The notes below the pieces were generated by a model. It searched no databases. It was not told the DNA's origin and was given only the letters and a program-made list of their open reading frames with translations. This document shows, piece by piece, positions 7,115 through 7,783 of a stretch of DNA of 7,783 bases. This DNA is from Alphaproteobacteria bacterium MarineAlpha3_Bin4 (lineage in GTDB: Bacteria; Pseudomonadota; Alphaproteobacteria; Rhodospirillales; Casp-alpha2). Both the position numbers and the translations under genes were made by a program. How positions within the stretch are numbered: the stretch's first letter is position 1; each line of letters opens with the position of its first letter. Where the stretch lies: positions 1 through 7,783 of the forward strand of contig PTLJ01000063.1 in assembly GCA_002938045.1 (NCBI GenBank), written 5' to 3'.

Positions 7115-7635
7115 TTGTCATCTCCCTTTTTTTCGCGGTCGACGTCGTCAGCCGCAGTTTCCGAGTCAGCTTCCTCGCCCGGGGCTTCCGCTTCGGCATT
7201 CGCAACAGCATCGGTCTGGGCCTCGCCGCCGCTGTCACGGCGCGGACGGTCGTCACGGCGCGGACGGTCGTCACGGCGCGGGTGATCGTTGCGGTCGCGG
7301 TCGCCGCCGCGGTCCTTGTTACGCATGATCACCGACGGGCCTTCCTCGAGCTCGTCGACGCGGGTCGTGAGATTGCGCAGAACATCCTCGTTGAGGCGCA
7401 TCTGGCGCTCCATCTCGTGAACCGCGCTGGCCGGTGCGTCGATGTTGAGCAACACGTAGTGTCCCTTGCGGTTCTTCTTGATGCGGTAGGCCAGAGTCCT
7501 GAGGCCCCATGATTCCTTCTTCGGAACAACGCCGCCACCGTCGGTGATGGCTTTTTCGAAAGTTTCGATTAGGCCTTCCACCTGGGCGGCGGTGATGTCC
7601 TGGCGTGCGATAAACACGCTCTCGTAGTAGGGCAT
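7111..7635 (-). CDS. rpsF: 30S ribosomal protein S6
   Basis: S6 is a small-subunit protein that binds 16S rRNA with S18. The conserved ferredoxin-like core covers about residues 1-95. It starts with MPYYESVFIARQDI and includes WGLRTLAYRIKKNRKGHYVLLNID (about 43-66) and MRLNEDVLRNLTTRVDE (about 79-95). The remaining residues form a charged, low-complexity tail to residue 174. An arginine/aspartate part with repeated PRRDDR units is followed by an acidic alanine/glutamate part ending in KKGDDK. E. coli S6 is 131-135 residues, and extended S6 tails are common in alphaproteobacteria. The ATG at 7635-7633 has a Shine-Dalgarno AAGGGAG (7647-7641) 5 bases upstream. This is the first gene of the operon and is probably autoregulated through its leader, as in other bacteria. 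Confidence 0.98.
   Translation of the reverse strand: MPYYESVFIARQDITAAQVEGLIETFEKAITDGGGVVPKKESWGLRTLAYRIKKNRKGHYVLLNIDAPASAVHEMERQMRLNEDVLRNLTTRVDELEEGPSVIMRNKDRGGDRDRNDHPRRDDRPRRDDRPRRDSGGEAQTDAVANAEAEAPGEEADSETAADDVDREKKGDDK
7234..7287 (-). repeat. 18-bp tandem repeat, three units, inside the rpsF tail
   Basis: On the plus strand the unit GTCACGGCGCGGACGGTC occurs at 7234-7251 and 7252-7269 exactly. A third copy at 7270-7287 differs at three positions. Each unit is six codons, so the repeat keeps the frame and encodes the repeated PRRDDR motif of the S6 tail. Unit number could change by slippage without breaking the gene. Confidence 0.9.
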
Positions 7636-7686
7636 TTATTCTCCCTTCGGATTTTCTCAACCGCCTAAGTTGCGTCCGGCAGCATA

Positions 7687-7703
7687 GCCGGTACCATACC
7701 GGC
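7687..7703 (-). promoter_or_regulatory. Leader hairpin upstream of rpsF, candidate S6:S18 autoregulatory element
   Basis: The minus strand reads GCCGGTA-TGG-TACCGGC, a perfect 7-bp stem with a 3-base loop. It lies between the predicted transcription start (about 7718) and the rpsF ribosome binding site (7647-7641). No T-run follows, so it is not an ordinary terminator. A further CCGG lies at 7681-7678, downstream in the leader, and allows alternative pairing. Published work describes a structured RNA in rpsF leaders that binds the S6:S18 complex. The position fits, but I have not matched the consensus fold. Confidence 0.45.
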
Positions 7704-7724
7704 AGGAAGTCTTAAAGCGGGCGC

Positions 7725-7752
7725 ACTATACACATGTAGAGAGGGCTGACAA
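7725..7752 (-). promoter_or_regulatory. Sigma-70-like promoter of the rpsF operon
   Basis: The minus strand has a -35 of TTGTCA (7752-7747), a 16-base spacer and a -10 of TATAGT (7730-7725), preceded by TGTG. Each hexamer is close to the consensus (five of six bases). Transcription would start near 7718 and give a leader of about 85 bases. Confidence 0.65.
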
Positions 7753-7783
7753 GCGGTGAGGAAGACCTTATCGACCGGTTGCC

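Noticed and set aside
7687..7703. Rho-independent terminator upstream of rpsF
   Set aside because: The hairpin is good, but no T-run follows on the minus strand, and it lies between the promoter and the first gene.
1..7783. CRISPR arrays, insertion sequences, tRNA genes, attachment sites or a new defence system
   Set aside because: No repeat-spacer pattern, inverted repeats with a transposase, or tRNA-like sequence was seen. The only clear repeat is the short one in rpsF.

Overview
The window comes from a G+C-rich alphaproteobacterium. The likely placement is Rhodospirillales-like, inferred from protein flavour and gene order only. Every gene lies on the minus strand. Read in the direction of transcription, from the right edge to the left, the order is rpsF, rpsR, a DUF2232-type membrane protein gene, rplI, a ruined cfa, dnaB, alr, a ruined mlaE, a ruined mlaF and the 5' part of radA. 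An rpsF-rpsR-membrane protein-rplI-dnaB-alr block is a familiar arrangement in this class.

Right part (about 5151-7783): a ribosomal-protein operon. A good sigma-70-like promoter (7725-7752) precedes a leader of about 85 bases with a strong hairpin. Next come S6 (rpsF), S18 (rpsR, ATGA overlap), the membrane protein and L9 (rplI), each with a clear Shine-Dalgarno sequence. S6 has a charged tail built partly from an 18-bp tandem repeat, and L9 has a long acidic tail.

Middle (about 1895-5150): dnaB (replicative helicase) and alr (alanine racemase) are intact and almost touch. Between rplI and dnaB, the 619 bases without an intact gene hold the wreck of a cyclopropane-fatty-acid synthase gene (cfa). 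It is truncated at both ends and carries stops and frameshifts.

Left part (1-1905): mlaE and mlaF encode the permease and ATPase of the Mla-type phospholipid transporter. mlaE has one nonsense codon and four frameshifts. mlaF has two frameshifts and an in-frame internal deletion that removes everything from the Walker A lysine to the D-loop. A 277-base stretch with no supported gene follows, then the intact start of radA, which runs off the window edge.

I see no novel defence system, mobile element, RNA gene or CRISPR array. The notable signal is selective decay. Three genes for membrane-lipid modification or transport are pseudogenes at different stages, while the translation, replication, peptidoglycan-precursor and repair genes around them keep clean frames. 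This fits an early or intermediate stage of genome reduction, for example in a host-associated lineage. That lifestyle is inference and cannot be proved from this window.
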